Assembly: GCA_000437595.1 (NCBI GenBank)
Contig: FR899877.1
Location: 1 to 25,006, forward strand
Source: Faecalibacterium sp. CAG:74
Lineage (GTDB): Bacteria > Bacillota > Clostridia > Christensenellales > Aristaeellaceae
Reading direction: 5' to 3'
Length of the DNA: 25,006 nucleotides
Below are positions 14,308-21,986 of the stretch, one piece after another. Made by a program: the position numbers and the translations under genes. The notes below the pieces were generated by a model that was given only the letters and a program-made list of their open reading frames with translations, was not told where the DNA came from and searched no databases. Numbering within the stretch: the first letter of the stretch is position 1; the number at the start of each line of letters is the position of its first letter.

Positions 14308-14691
14308 ATGAAAAAGAAACCCAATGCCCGCGCTGAAATGCCGCGCAACTTGATTTTTCCCCGCGCTGAGCTGGTCTACCTGCCCGTAACGCCGGAAGTG
14401 GCGCGCGCGGTGGAAAATGCCGTGCAAATGTCGCTGGATGCCCCGCTCAATGCGCCGAATCCGCGCCGAAGCGCCGCCGGACGCGCCATCCTGCACGCGC
14501 GCGGCGTGTCGCTTCCCGGCGTGGAGGGCATGAACCGCGGCATCCGCTGCCATCGGCCGGTGCAGGTGACAAACGGCGTGCCGCTGACGAAGGAAGCGAT
14601 GTCCGTCACGACGGAATCATCCGAAACGAGGGAGACGCCGGAAGTGCCGCTGCCCCCTGTTGCGCAGCCGACCATCAGAATTGGTACATGA
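14308..14691 (+). CDS. Uncharacterised small protein, 127 residues
   Basis: I do not recognise this protein. The start at 14308 is supported by GGAGGAG at 14294-14300, seven bases upstream. The N-terminal half is basic with no signal peptide or membrane segment (MKKKPNARAEMPRNLIFPRA). The middle has an Arg/Ala patch (NPRRSAAGRAILHARGVSLP, 51-70) and the only cysteine in GIRCHRP (78-84). The last 35 residues are rich in Thr, Ser, Glu and Pro and look disordered. Codon use resembles the neighbours, so it is probably a real gene and not a shadow. It follows engB by 70 bases and is followed by a hairpin. It could be a small nucleic acid or ribosome-associated protein, but that is a guess from charge alone. 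Confidence 0.65.
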   Translation: MKKKPNARAEMPRNLIFPRAELVYLPVTPEVARAVENAVQMSLDAPLNAPNPRRSAAGRAILHARGVSLPGVEGMNRGIRCHRPVQVTNGVPLTKEAMSVTTESSETRETPEVPLPPVAQPTIRIGT

Positions 14692-14721
14692 CAAAATGCC
14701 CCTTCCGAGATTGGAAGGGGC
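14692..14721 (-). terminator. Terminator of the CAP-domain gene
   Basis: A perfect 9-base stem (gccccttcc at 14698-14706, ggaaggggc at 14713-14721, loop of 6) is followed on the minus strand by attttgt. The T run favours the minus-strand gene; on the plus strand the stem is followed by A, so it would be a poor terminator for the 14308 gene. Confidence 0.75.
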
Positions 14722-14730
14722 GAAAAAGGG

Positions 14731-15345
14731 TCAGCGGACGAAAATCTGCGTCACATAAACGTAACCGTTCGCGTCGTAGACGATGCCAAGCCCGACCTTC
14801 TGCCAAGCGCTGGAGAGAATGTTGCGGCGGTGTCCGTCCGAGGACATGAACGCGGCGTGCGCCTTTTCCGTGGTGGCATGGTGGGCAATATTCTCGCCCG
14901 CACCGGAGAAGGAATAGCCGAACGTTTTCAGCATGTCGCTGACATGACCGTAGGTAGGGGACTCGTGCGCAAAGTAATGGTTGTCACGCATGTCGGCGGA
15001 TTTGATGCGCGCAATGCGGGAAAGCTCCGCGTCGAGCGTCAAAGGCGAAAGTCCCTGCGCAATTCGTTCCTGATTGAGCAAATTCAGCAGAATTTCCTCT
15101 TGCACTTGCGACGATGGTGTAGTATAATCATCCCCCGTGGAAGGTGCAGACGTTTTTACCGGCGCACTGGCAGGTGTGGCGGTTGGACGGGGTGTTGCGA
15201 CGGCATCCTGCGCGGGACAGACTGTTCCGCTCGGGCGATACCATCCATCATAATCGAACTGCGACGTCGGGAAGTTCTCAGCAGCCGATAGACTGGTGAG
15301 CAGCAGGACGGACGCAGTGAAAAGCGCCGCGTACTTCTTGTTCAT
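14731..15345 (-). CDS. Secreted CAP-domain protein (SCP/PR-1, YkwD-like)
   Basis: From ATG 15345 this protein has 204 residues. Residues 1-22 are a signal peptide (NKKYAALFTASVLLLTSLSAA, cleavage about 22), so it is exported. A Pro/Thr/Ser-rich linker spans about 47-80. A CAP domain fills 81-204, with YFAHESP (124-130), GENIA (150-154) and GHRRNILS (171-178); the His and Glu of these motifs line the CAP cavity. CAP proteins of this size in Firmicutes are often linked to spores or the cell surface, but their activity is mostly unknown. The ATG at 15345 is chosen over the in-frame TTG at 15360, because the GGAGGAG ribosome site (15352-15358) overlaps that TTG. The gene has its own promoter and terminator and is transcribed alone. 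Confidence 0.88.
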   Translation of the reverse strand: MNKKYAALFTASVLLLTSLSAAENFPTSQFDYDGWYRPSGTVCPAQDAVATPRPTATPASAPVKTSAPSTGDDYTTPSSQVQEEILLNLLNQERIAQGLSPLTLDAELSRIARIKSADMRDNHYFAHESPTYGHVSDMLKTFGYSFSGAGENIAHHATTEKAHAAFMSSDGHRRNILSSAWQKVGLGIVYDANGYVYVTQIFVR

Positions 15346-15366
15346 TGCAAGCTCCTCCAAAAGTTA

Positions 15367-15391
15367 TTACGATTTCCAATAAAAATCGTAA
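15367..15391 (-). repeat. Inverted repeat at the start of the CAP transcript
   Basis: A perfect 9-base dyad (ttacgattt at 15367-15375, aaatcgtaa at 15383-15391) has a 7-base spacer. It covers the predicted transcription start of the CAP gene and ends about 10 bases before the ribosome site. A related half, cgattgtaac, follows at 15395-15404. It could be an operator or a 5' mRNA hairpin. Confidence 0.6.
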
Positions 15392-15395
15392 CACG

Positions 15396-15424
15396 ATTGT
15401 AACATATAACTTTTGGAGACGCAA
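15396..15424 (-). promoter_or_regulatory. Probable promoter for the CAP-domain gene
   Basis: On the minus strand TACAAT (15396-15401), preceded by TGT as an extended -10, has TTGCGT (15419-15424) 17 bases upstream. The dyad at 15367-15391 directly follows it. Confidence 0.55.
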
Positions 15425-15520
15425 GAAAATCCCCAGCAGCTTTCCAAGGAAATAACTACCACAGAATGTGCCGGACGGAAAAAGCACCCGGCGGTCTGAA
15501 TTTTAGGAGGGAATCTTCTT

Positions 15521-15958
15521 ATGAAGAAGTATGTTCAATGCCCGCGGTGTGAACTGAACTACATCACGACGCCCGGCGACAAGTACTGCAAGGTGTGTAT
15601 GCGCGAGATGAAGGGCGAAGGCGGGCAGGACGACGTGGAAATGTGCAGCGTATGCAACGAGAATCCCGCGCTGCCGGGACGCGATATCTGCCTGTTCTGC
15701 CTGAAGGAAATGAACGCGCAGGCGGCGGAGAGCGTGGGCGCTGCGTCCGACGATTCCGGTGACAGCGACGGCGAACAGGTGACGCCGCGCAGCCTGACGG
15801 ACATGGACGACGTCGGCTCGATGGACGAAATTCAGATGCTGCCGGAAGAAACCGACGGCGAATACACGAAGATGGCGGGCGAAATGACTTCTTTGGAAGG
15901 AATGCAGGAAGACGAAGCCAACGAGGATGACGACGCGGACGCGGACGACGATATGTGA
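15521..15958 (+). CDS. Double zinc-ribbon protein with acidic tail, function unknown
   Basis: This protein of 145 residues has two C4 zinc-ribbon sites: C7, C10, C23, C26 and C42, C45, C57, C60. After residue 65 it is Ser, Gly, Asp and Glu rich, ending in a strongly acidic stretch (EDEANEDDDADADDDM). No membrane segment or signal peptide is present. The start follows AGGAGGG at 15505-15511. Paired CxxC motifs suggest a small metal-binding module, and the tail could mimic nucleic acid or contact a basic partner; neither is proven. The next gene, a phosphoesterase, begins 27 bases later, so the two form an operon closed by the terminator at 16727. I did not recognise a named family. Confidence 0.8.
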   Translation: MKKYVQCPRCELNYITTPGDKYCKVCMREMKGEGGQDDVEMCSVCNENPALPGRDICLFCLKEMNAQAAESVGAASDDSGDSDGEQVTPRSLTDMDDVGSMDEIQMLPEETDGEYTKMAGEMTSLEGMQEDEANEDDDADADDDM

Positions 15959-15985
15959 CCTGTCCGCGCCGCGCAAGGAGGACAC

Positions 15986-16708
15986 ATGACGCTGTTTGCC
16001 ATCGGTGATTTGCATTTGCCCGGCGGCGAGGAAAAGCCGATGGATATTTTCGGCGACCATTGGGAGAATCACTTTGCGCATATCGCGGCGGATTGGCGCG
16101 CGCGTGTTAAGGACGGGGATGTCGTGCTGATTCCCGGCGATATCTCGTGGGCCATGCAGCTGGAGCGCGCCGTGCCGGACTTGCAGAAGATTGGCGCGCT
16201 GCCGGGGCGCAAGGTGCTCATCAAGGGCAATCACGATTACTGGTGGAACAGTGTCTCCAAACTGCGGCGGGTGCTGCCGGAAGGCATGAGCGCCTTGCAG
16301 CATGACGCGCTGGATATGGGGGATTTTGTCGTCTGCGGCACGCGCGGGTGGATGTTCCCCACGGGCGACGCGCCGCTTGCGCCGGAGGATGAGCGCATCC
16401 TGAACCGTGAACTGCTGCGGCTGGATATGGCGATCTGCGCGGCGGAGAAACTGGCGCAGGGGCAGAAGCCGATTGTCGTCATGCTCCACTATCCGCCGCT
16501 GCTGCTGACCGTGCTGGATACGCCGTTCACGCAGGTGCTTGCGCGGCACAGGGTGCATACGGTGGTGTACGGTCATCTGCACGGGGCAGGAATCCGCGCG
16601 GGGTTCAACGGCGAGCATGAAGGCATCCATTATCGGCTGACCTCCTGCGACGCGCTGGGCTTCCGGCTGACGGAAGTGCCGCTGATGACCACAATAAGCA
16701 ATTCTTAA
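15986..16708 (+). CDS. Calcineurin-like metallophosphoesterase
   Basis: This 240-residue cytoplasmic enzyme belongs to the calcineurin-type phosphoesterase superfamily. The dinuclear metal site can be followed: D8 and H10 (GDLHL), D52 (PGDISW), N82 and H83 (GNHDYWW), H168 (MLHYPP), and H197 and H199 (GHLHG). There is no signal peptide. The segment KPMDIFGDHWENH and the GDISWAM motif resemble a subfamily that is common in Clostridia but has no assigned substrate; it could act on nucleotides, phosphoproteins or other phosphoesters. The start follows AAGGAGG at 15975-15981. It is translated together with the zinc-ribbon gene upstream. The fold call is firm and the substrate unknown. Confidence 0.92.
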   Translation: MTLFAIGDLHLPGGEEKPMDIFGDHWENHFAHIAADWRARVKDGDVVLIPGDISWAMQLERAVPDLQKIGALPGRKVLIKGNHDYWWNSVSKLRRVLPEGMSALQHDALDMGDFVVCGTRGWMFPTGDAPLAPEDERILNRELLRLDMAICAAEKLAQGQKPIVVMLHYPPLLLTVLDTPFTQVLARHRVHTVVYGHLHGAGIRAGFNGEHEGIHYRLTSCDALGFRLTEVPLMTTISNS

Positions 16709-16726
16709 ATATTTGTTACATCCCCC

Positions 16727-16759
16727 AAAAGACGGTTTATGCCGTCTTTTTTTGTTTTT
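16727..16759 (+). terminator. Rho-independent terminator after the phosphoesterase gene
   Basis: A perfect 9-base stem (aaaagacgg at 16727-16735, ccgtctttt at 16742-16750, loop of 6) runs into seven T and then a further T run. It separates the zinc-ribbon/phosphoesterase operon from the division cluster. Confidence 0.93.
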
Positions 16760-16962
16760 GGGCGTAGAAACCACTTTTTCAGCGAAAAATATGCCCGAAT
16801 GGAGAATCGCTCCCAAAAGGGACGGACAAAATCACTCGAAAAAGAACGATTGTTTCCCGTTTTTGGGCGGCGATGACACATTGCCCCTGTCGAATATTAC
16901 GAAAAGATGAAAGAAAACTGGAAGCGGGCAATAATTTCATCGAAAAAAGTGCCTGCAAACAC
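16760..16962. other. AT-richer gap upstream of the division cluster
   Basis: This stretch has no convincing gene. It is richer in A and T than its surroundings, with many short A runs. An 11-base direct repeat, gtttttgggcg, occurs at 16754-16764 and 16859-16869. No typical MraZ box array of spaced TGGG repeats was found here. Confidence 0.5.
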
Positions 16963-16991
16963 TTGCAATTTCCGAATCGCGGCGGTATGAT
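16963..16991 (+). promoter_or_regulatory. Sigma-A-type promoter for the mraZ operon
   Basis: TTGCAA (16963-16968), a 17-base spacer and TATGAT (16986-16991) make a good promoter. The predicted start near 16998 gives a leader of about 50 bases to the mraZ GTG codon. Short gaps downstream suggest it drives much of the cluster. Confidence 0.72.
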
Positions 16992-17049
16992 AAGAGTGCC
17001 ATTTCGTGTGATTGACGACCTATTTTGTGAATTTGGTGGGGGTGAGCGT

Positions 17050-17616
17050 GTGGATGAGAACCAAGTTGGGCAAAATGAACGCCTGACTCCCACTAACATG
17101 CGTACAAATGTGCCCCTTTCTGATGAGCAGATTCTTGAAAAACAGAGAAAGCGTTTCCGCGGCACCTATAATCATTCGCTGGACGGCAAGGGTCGTCTGG
17201 TGATTCCGCTGGCGTTCCGGCAGGAACTGGGCGAGCGGTTTGTGATTGCACCGGAATTTGACTTCAAGTCCATTGCAATTTACCCCGAAATGGTCTTTAT
17301 GCGCCTGTGCGAGCATTATGAGCGGCTGAACCGCAAGAAGAAAAATGCACAACTGATGAACTACATGCAGTGGTTCAACTCCATGTCCTATACGGATCAG
17401 GAGTGTGACGCGCAGGGACGTGTGCTGCTGCCGGCAAAACTGCGCAGCATGATGCTGGGCGAAGAGAAGGACGTTGACATTATGGGCAACGACGACCATC
17501 TGCGCGTGGCGGCGACAATCAACAACATGGCGAACTTCGAGCTGTTCAAGGATAACCTGAATGCGACGTGGGCAGCGATTGACGAGCTGGAAGACGGCGA
17601 GGACGAGAAAGAATAA
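17050..17616 (+). CDS. mraZ: Transcriptional regulator MraZ, with N-terminal extension
   Basis: MraZ is a ring-forming DNA-binding protein that heads the division and cell-wall cluster and usually regulates it. Two AbrB-like swapped-hairpin motifs are clear: SLDGKGRLVIP (43-53, with D45 and R49) and ECDAQGRVLLP (118-128, with D120 and R124). The start is taken as GTG 17050, because GGGGGTGAG at 17038-17046 is a strong ribosome site and the ATG at 17098 has none. The protein then has 188 residues, against about 143 for typical MraZ, with some 35 additional hydrophilic residues before the usual first strand (FRGTYNHSLDGKGR). An acidic C-terminus ends it. The rsmH methyltransferase gene that normally follows is absent. 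The family call is firm; the start is less so. Confidence 0.9.
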   Translation: MDENQVGQNERLTPTNMRTNVPLSDEQILEKQRKRFRGTYNHSLDGKGRLVIPLAFRQELGERFVIAPEFDFKSIAIYPEMVFMRLCEHYERLNRKKKNAQLMNYMQWFNSMSYTDQECDAQGRVLLPAKLRSMMLGEEKDVDIMGNDDHLRVAATINNMANFELFKDNLNATWAAIDELEDGEDEKE

Positions 17617-17668
17617 CGGTTCTATCCGCTGAAACAATGGCATTTTTCAGGCAGAGGAGGCATACAGT

Positions 17669-18292
17669 ATGATGAACGACAGGGCGCGGCTGTGGAGCAA
17701 GCGCAAATCCGCCCCCTTCGCAGATCCGCGCGATGAGGAACGCGCTCTTCGCGAAATGCGGAAGAGCATTGACCATAGCTTTAACTTCAACATCGATTTC
17801 AAGGGTGAGCAGCCGTATATGGATAACTATCGGGCGACGGTCAGCTTCGGTGCAGGCTGCTGGCAGAACACGGGCACGCGACGCCGGGCGGATGTGCCGC
17901 AGCAGCAGGAACGGCAGCACAGTATTCTCGTTTCGCGGCAGGGGCTGCATTCGGGGCTGGCGATGCTGGTAGTGGCGGTGTGCCTGTTCGTGATGGGCGT
18001 TTTCTGGCTGAACTTGCAGTCGCAGATTCAGAACGTCAGCACCCAGATTGGTGTCCGGACGACGAACATCAACGCGAAGCAGCAGGAGAACGACACCCTG
18101 CAGGCGCAAATCAGCGTCGCGACGAAGGAACAGTCGCTTTTGCAGCGGGCGCAGAAGCTGGGGATGAAGGAAGGCAAGAACGTGCAGGTGGTGGAACTGT
18201 CCGGCGTGCCGGATGCTATCTGCGGCCTGCAGGAGGGCGCACAGAACACCATGACCACCACGGACGTGGCGCTGCTGATGCACATGCAGTAA
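17669..18292 (+). CDS. ftsL: FtsL-like cell division membrane protein
   Basis: FtsL is a bitopic divisome protein that works with DivIC/FtsB to activate septal synthesis by FtsW and the penicillin-binding protein. The call rests on topology and position: one membrane segment at about 96-115 (GLAMLVVAVCLFVMGVFWL), an outside coiled-coil-like stretch at 116-160 rich in Gln and Asn, and a place between mraZ and the penicillin-binding protein gene. The N-terminal cytoplasmic part of about 95 residues is long for FtsL and strongly charged (RDEERALREMRKSI). FtsL proteins diverge greatly in sequence, so similarity alone proves little; a septum-formation initiator (DivIC-like) protein is the alternative. 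The start follows GAGGAGG at 17654-17660; Met2 could also be used. Confidence 0.7.
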   Translation: MMNDRARLWSKRKSAPFADPRDEERALREMRKSIDHSFNFNIDFKGEQPYMDNYRATVSFGAGCWQNTGTRRRADVPQQQERQHSILVSRQGLHSGLAMLVVAVCLFVMGVFWLNLQSQIQNVSTQIGVRTTNINAKQQENDTLQAQISVATKEQSLLQRAQKLGMKEGKNVQVVELSGVPDAICGLQEGAQNTMTTTDVALLMHMQ

Positions 18293-18347
18293 TCGAATCC
18301 GCAATCCACAGCAATAAGCCGCAAAAACGCGAATCAGGAGGACGGAC

Positions 18348-20465
18348 ATGCATCCGGAACTGCTGGTACGCAAGCGAATCTGGCTGATGACGCTGATGCT
18401 GACGGGCTTGTTCCTGCTGGCGGCGGCGCGCATTGCCGTTCTCACTACCTCCGAGGCTGCCTCGCTGACCGAGCGGGGCATTCGTCAGTGGACGAAAGCT
18501 GGCATTGTTACGGCGCGGCGCGGCACGATTACTGACCGCAAGGGGCGAACGCTCGCCATCTCCGCGACGGCGTACATCGTCACTGCTGACCCGCGGCTGG
18601 TCAGCAACACGGAGAAGTTCCTCGACAGCATCGAGCCGGTGCTAAACATCAACAAAGAGGCGGCACGAAAACGATTGCAGGACAAGACAAAGGGGTCGAT
18701 TATCTTAAAGCGGCAGGTCAGCCGCGAGACGGTCGATGCCCTGCGTCAGCTACGGTCAGACGCGCCGGAGGACAGCGGCTTGAAGGCGCTGTCCTTTGAC
18801 GAGGATATCTGCCGCTACTACCCGTATGGAGCACTGCTCAGCCAAGTGCTGGGCTTGACGACGGTGGACAGCGAGGGGCAGTCCGGGCTGGAAAGCCGCT
18901 ACGAGGATGTTCTGCGCGGCACGGAGGGCAGCTATCTGCGGCAGGTGGACGCGCGCAATCGGCAGCTGGACGGCACGGAAGGCTGGTACATCCCGTCGCA
19001 GCAGGGGTGCGGTTTGGTGCTGACGATTGACGCGGAAATTCAGGAGATGGTCGAAAAGGCGATGCGCGAGTGCATTGAGGTCAATCAGGCGCAGTCGGTC
19101 ATCTGCCTTGTCAGCGACGTGAAAACGGGCGCGATTCTGGCGATGTGCATGAACCCATGCTACGACCCGAACGATCCGCCGCGCAACGACGCGGAGACGC
19201 TGACGGAGCTGATGCGCCTGACTGCGATTTCCGACGTTTACGAGCCGGGCAGCACGTTCAAAATTCTCACGGCGGCATCCGCGCTGGACAGCGGGGTGAC
19301 AACGCCGCAGGATTCTTTCTACTGCTCGGCGAAAATCACCGTTGACGGCGACACCATCCGCTGCTGGGGGCGTCCGCACGGCGCGGAGACGATGGCAGAC
19401 GGGCTGAAAAACAGCTGCAACCCGGTGTTTGTCGAGCTGGCGCTGCGGATGGGGACGGATACGTTCTACCGCTACCTGACGGCGTTCGGGCTGGGCAAAA
19501 AGACGGGCATTGACCTGCCGGGGGAGTCGCCGGGCATCCTCATCACGTCGCGGAACGTCAAACGCGTGGATTTGGCGCGCATCGGCTTCGGGCAGTCCGT
19601 CGCGCTCACACCGATTCAGATGATGATGGCGGCGAACTCCGTCATCAACGGCGGAAAGCTGATGAAACCCTACATCGTCAGCGAAATTCAAACGCCGGAC
19701 GGGGAGACGCTGGAGCGCTTTCACCCGACGGTGATGGCAGCGCCAATTCGCCCGGAAACGAGCGACACGATGCGGCTGCTGCTGGAACGTGTCGTCTCAG
19801 AAGGCGGCGGCAAGAACGCAGCGATTGCCGGTTACCGCATCGGCGGCAAAACCGGCACGGCACAGGTTTACAAGAATGGACGCGTCGTGCGCGACACGCA
19901 CATCGGGTCGTTCTACGGCTTCGCGCCGGTGAATGATCCGCAGGTGAGTATCCTCGTCATTGTCAAGGAGGCGGATGTGCCGATTGACTATGGCGGCACG
20001 ACGGCGGCACCTTTTGCCCGGCAAATCATGCAGGAAATGCTGCCGTACCTTGGAATTGACCCGGAAAATGATGAAAAAGATGAAGAAATTGAAGTTCCTG
20101 CGCTGAAAGGCTTGACGATTGGCGATGCAAAGCGTAAACTGTCACAGGTGGGATTGGAAAGCGTGACGGACGGCGCGAACACCGTCGTGCTAGATCAATT
20201 GCCGCCGGCGGGCGCGAAGCTCGTCAAAGGCGGGCATGTGATGCTCTACACCGCCGGTTCAGAGGAGCTGACGCCGGAAGAGCTGGTCTGTGTGCCTGAC
20301 CTGACTGGCTTGGGCGATGTAGATTGCGCGCGCCTTGTGCGCCAGCGGGGACTAATGATGTCCATGACGGGGCAGGGGCTGTGCATAGAGCAAAGCCCTG
20401 CAGCGGGAGAATATGTACAGCCCGGCACAACGATTTTTCTGCTGATGGCCGGGGATGACGAATAA
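18348..20465 (+). CDS. ftsI: Class B penicillin-binding protein with two PASTA domains (FtsI/PBP2B type)
   Basis: This septal transpeptidase crosslinks peptidoglycan at the division site. It has 705 residues. A membrane anchor spans about 11-32. A dimerisation domain begins with RRGTITDRKGRTLA (58-71). The transpeptidase domain has the three active-site motifs: STFK at 302-305 (nucleophile Ser302), SCN at 356-358 and KTG at 501-503. Two PASTA domains end the protein, about 582-637 and 646-701. Two PASTA domains and this length fit B. subtilis PbpB better than the sporulation paralogue SpoVD, which has one. Its place after the FtsL-like gene supports a division role. The start follows AGGAGGA. 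murE begins 15 bases after the stop. Confidence 0.92.
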   Translation: MHPELLVRKRIWLMTLMLTGLFLLAAARIAVLTTSEAASLTERGIRQWTKAGIVTARRGTITDRKGRTLAISATAYIVTADPRLVSNTEKFLDSIEPVLNINKEAARKRLQDKTKGSIILKRQVSRETVDALRQLRSDAPEDSGLKALSFDEDICRYYPYGALLSQVLGLTTVDSEGQSGLESRYEDVLRGTEGSYLRQVDARNRQLDGTEGWYIPSQQGCGLVLTIDAEIQEMVEKAMRECIEVNQAQSVICLVSDVKTGAILAMCMNPCYDPNDPPRNDAETLTELMRLTAISDVYEPGSTFKILTAASALDSGVTTPQDSFYCSAKITVDGDTIRCWGRPHGAETMADGLKNSCNPVFVELALRMGTDTFYRYLTAFGLGKKTGIDLPGESPGILITSRNVKRVDLARIGFGQSVALTPIQMMMAANSVINGGKLMKPYIVSEIQTPDGETLERFHPTVMAAPIRPETSDTMRLLLERVVSEGGGKNAAIAGYRIGGKTGTAQVYKNGRVVRDTHIGSFYGFAPVNDPQVSILVIVKEADVPIDYGGTTAAPFARQIMQEMLPYLGIDPENDEKDEEIEVPALKGLTIGDAKRKLSQVGLESVTDGANTVVLDQLPPAGAKLVKGGHVMLYTAGSEELTPEELVCVPDLTGLGDVDCARLVRQRGLMMSMTGQGLCIEQSPAAGEYVQPGTTIFLLMAGDDE

Positions 20466-20480
20466 AGGAGCTAATTGACG

Positions 20481-21944
20481 ATGGAACTGAGACAGCTTGT
20501 CAAGGAAGTGCCGTACTTGCTGGAAACCAGGGGCGACATGTCCGTGGAGATTGCGGCGCTGTGTTCCAACAGCCGGGAAAAGACCGAAAACGGCATCTTC
20601 TTCTGCTTTGCTGGCGCACATTTTGATGCGCATCAGTATGCCCCGCAGGCGGTGCAAAATGGCTGCGTGGCGCTGGTGGTGGAACGCTTCCTGGACGATG
20701 TGAACGTGCCGCAGGTGCTGGTAAGCAACGGCCGCGCGGCAATGGCGAGAATCTGCGAGGCGTTCTTTAATCATCCGGAGCGGAAAATGCGCTTCGTGGG
20801 CATTACCGGCACGAAGGGCAAGACGACGACCAGCTACATGGTCAAGTCTATCTGCGAACAGGCGGGCTTCAAGTGCGGGCTGGTCGGCACGACGGGCAAC
20901 ATGATCGGCGAGAAGCACATCCCGTCCAGTAAGACCACGCCCGATCCGATTGACCTCATGCGTGACCTGAACGAGATGGTGCAGGCAGGCGTGCAGGTGG
21001 TCGTCATGGAGGTATCGGCGCACGCGCTGGATATGCACCGGCTGGACGGCATGACGTTCGAGTGCGGCTGCTACACCAACCTCAGCCAAGACCATCTGGA
21101 CTACTTCGGTACGATGGAGAACTACTTCCAGTGCAAAAAGGCGTTCTTCACCTCCGGCATGGCGAAGAATGCCGCCATTAACGCCGATGACGAGCGGGCG
21201 GCGGAGCTGCTGCGCGACGTGACGATTCCGCATATGACCTATGGCATCGCGGCGGAGGCGGATTTGTTCGCGCGCGACATTGAGATTACCGAAAATGGCG
21301 TGTCCTTTGAGCTGCGCCTGCGCAACGCGGAATACATCCAGATCAACCTGCGCATGACGGGCATGTTCAATGTCTACAACGCCTTGTCCGCGGCGGCGTG
21401 CGCGCTGATTCTGGGCGTGTCGCCGGAGAATGTCCGCGCGGGGCTGGAAAGCATCCGCAGTGTGCCTGGGCGCATTGAAATGCTGCCGACGAATACGCCG
21501 TACCGCGTGATTCTGGACTACGCCCATGCGCCGGATGCACTGAGCAACATCCTGCGCACCTGCCGCACGTTCACCAAGAAGCGGCTGATTGCGCTCTTCG
21601 GCTGCGGCGGCGACCGCGACAAGGGTAAGCGCCCGATTATGGGGCGCATCGGCGGCGAACTGGCGGATTTGTGCATCCTCACCAGTGACAATCCGCGCAC
21701 GGAAGACCCGATGGAAATCCTGCGCGAAATCGAGGAGGGCATCAAAGAGACGACGGGCGAGTACGTCGTCATCGAGAACCGTCGGGACGCCATCCGCCAC
21801 GCACTGGAAATCGGGCGGGAAGGCGACATCATCGTCCTGTGCGGCAAGGGTCACGAGACGTATCAGGAGACAATGGGCGTCAAGCGGCCGTTCGACGAGA
21901 AAGTTGTCGTGCAGGAGCTGCTGACGGAACTGCGCGGCGAGTAA
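20481..21944 (+). CDS. murE: UDP-MurNAc-tripeptide synthetase MurE
   Basis: MurE is a cytoplasmic ATP-dependent ligase that adds the third amino acid to UDP-MurNAc-L-Ala-D-Glu. The 487 residues are normal. The N-terminal UDP-substrate domain includes SNSREKTENGIFFCFAG (29-45). The ATP loop is GTKGKTT (110-116). The lysine expected to be carbamylated is in QCKKAFF near 219. DNPRTEDP at 403-410 is the signature associated with meso-diaminopimelate as the amino acid added, in place of lysine. The ATG at 20481 is preferred to the TTG at 20475, because AAAGGAG (20464-20470) is better spaced for it. The gene lies between the penicillin-binding protein and mraY; murF, usually next, is missing. Confidence 0.96.
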   Translation: MELRQLVKEVPYLLETRGDMSVEIAALCSNSREKTENGIFFCFAGAHFDAHQYAPQAVQNGCVALVVERFLDDVNVPQVLVSNGRAAMARICEAFFNHPERKMRFVGITGTKGKTTTSYMVKSICEQAGFKCGLVGTTGNMIGEKHIPSSKTTPDPIDLMRDLNEMVQAGVQVVVMEVSAHALDMHRLDGMTFECGCYTNLSQDHLDYFGTMENYFQCKKAFFTSGMAKNAAINADDERAAELLRDVTIPHMTYGIAAEADLFARDIEITENGVSFELRLRNAEYIQINLRMTGMFNVYNALSAAACALILGVSPENVRAGLESIRSVPGRIEMLPTNTPYRVILDYAHAPDALSNILRTCRTFTKKRLIALFGCGGDRDKGKRPIMGRIGGELADLCILTSDNPRTEDPMEILREIEEGIKETTGEYVVIENRRDAIRHALEIGREGDIIVLCGKGHETYQETMGVKRPFDEKVVVQELLTELRGE

Positions 21945-21986
21945 GCCGCTGTGCCTTGAATACCCGATAATAAGGAAGGATTACCT

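Noticed and set aside
16760..17049. MraZ-binding box array upstream of mraZ
   Set aside because: I could not find regularly spaced TGGG or GTGG repeats; the only repeat is an 11-base pair of copies 105 bases apart.
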